DNA of 52,426 nucleotides from Brevibacterium sp. 239c. GTDB taxonomy: Bacteria; Actinomycetota; Actinomycetes; Actinomycetales; Brevibacteriaceae. The stretch's first letter is position 1; each line of letters begins with the position of its first letter. The notes below the pieces were generated by a model. It worked only from the letters and a program-made list of their open reading frames with translations, did no database searches and was not told the DNA's origin. A program made the translations under genes and the position numbers. Shown here piece by piece: positions 52,409 through 52,426 of this stretch. The stretch is from positions 1 to 52,426 of the forward strand of contig NZ_FXZH01000026.1 of NCBI RefSeq assembly GCF_900169365.1, written 5' to 3'.

Positions 52409-52426
52409 CATGAAGGACACAAACAG

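Overview
The window reads as a chromosomal segment of a high-GC Gram-positive bacterium (Actinomycetota). The evidence is GC-rich codon use, frequent GTG starts, 4-nt ATGA/GTGA gene overlaps, and the actinobacterial order tlyA-nadK-recN-steA-steB ... pyrG-nudix-xerD-parA-scpA-scpB-rluB ... cmk-der. A Brevibacterium-like member of the Micrococcales is my best guess, but that is inference from gene content.

Layout. (1) 1-165: the 5S rRNA ending an rRNA operon, with its terminator. (2) 455-6137: a BCCT osmolyte carrier, a hotdog thioesterase, and the divergent betB-betA pair that oxidises choline to glycine betaine. (3) 7030-32323: a long run of co-oriented housekeeping genes with little spacing. 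It starts with an unusual RGG-repeat/TPR protein, then a HAD phosphatase, a 75-aa protein, tlyA, nadK, recN and steA-steB. Next comes a four-gene block (WecA/MraY-like transferase, MurJ-like flippase, two GT-B glycosyltransferase-like proteins), then pyrG, nudix, xerD, parA, scpA, scpB, rluB, tyrA, cmk, der and an AI-2E-type permease. (4) 32479-33099: a YciO/Sua5-type gene followed by repeats and a large hairpin. (5) 33316-38091 on the minus strand: a branched-chain-amino-acid-type ABC transporter (livKHMGF), divergent from an SDR dehydrogenase and a thiolase. (6) 40636-52101: accessory and transport genes: a DUF222/HNH protein, MATE exporter, GNAT acetyltransferase, amidohydrolase, DedA-like protein, sugar porter, NhaD-like antiporter and MFS carrier. 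(7) 52131-52408: a dense array of a short conserved motif in both orientations, with the last five copies 23-24 nt apart. It looks like a binding-site array or the end of a mobile element cut by the window edge.

How the parts work together. The first cluster imports and makes compatible solutes. The central run links DNA repair (recN), chromosome resolution and segregation (xerD, parA, scpAB), ribosome and RNA maturation (tlyA, rluB, der), nucleotide supply (nadK, pyrG, cmk) and cell separation (steAB). The lipid-carrier, flippase and glycosyltransferase block next to steAB suggests an uncharacterised envelope glycan pathway. The liv, SDR and thiolase genes share similar palindromes near both divergent starts, which suggests one regulon for uptake and beta-oxidation-like breakdown of an organic acid.

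Most notable observations: the 52.1-52.4 kb motif array; the steAB-linked glycan block; the RGG/TPR protein; a CTG start for scpA with a perfect Shine-Dalgarno sequence; and a LivG ATPase with a degenerate signature motif.
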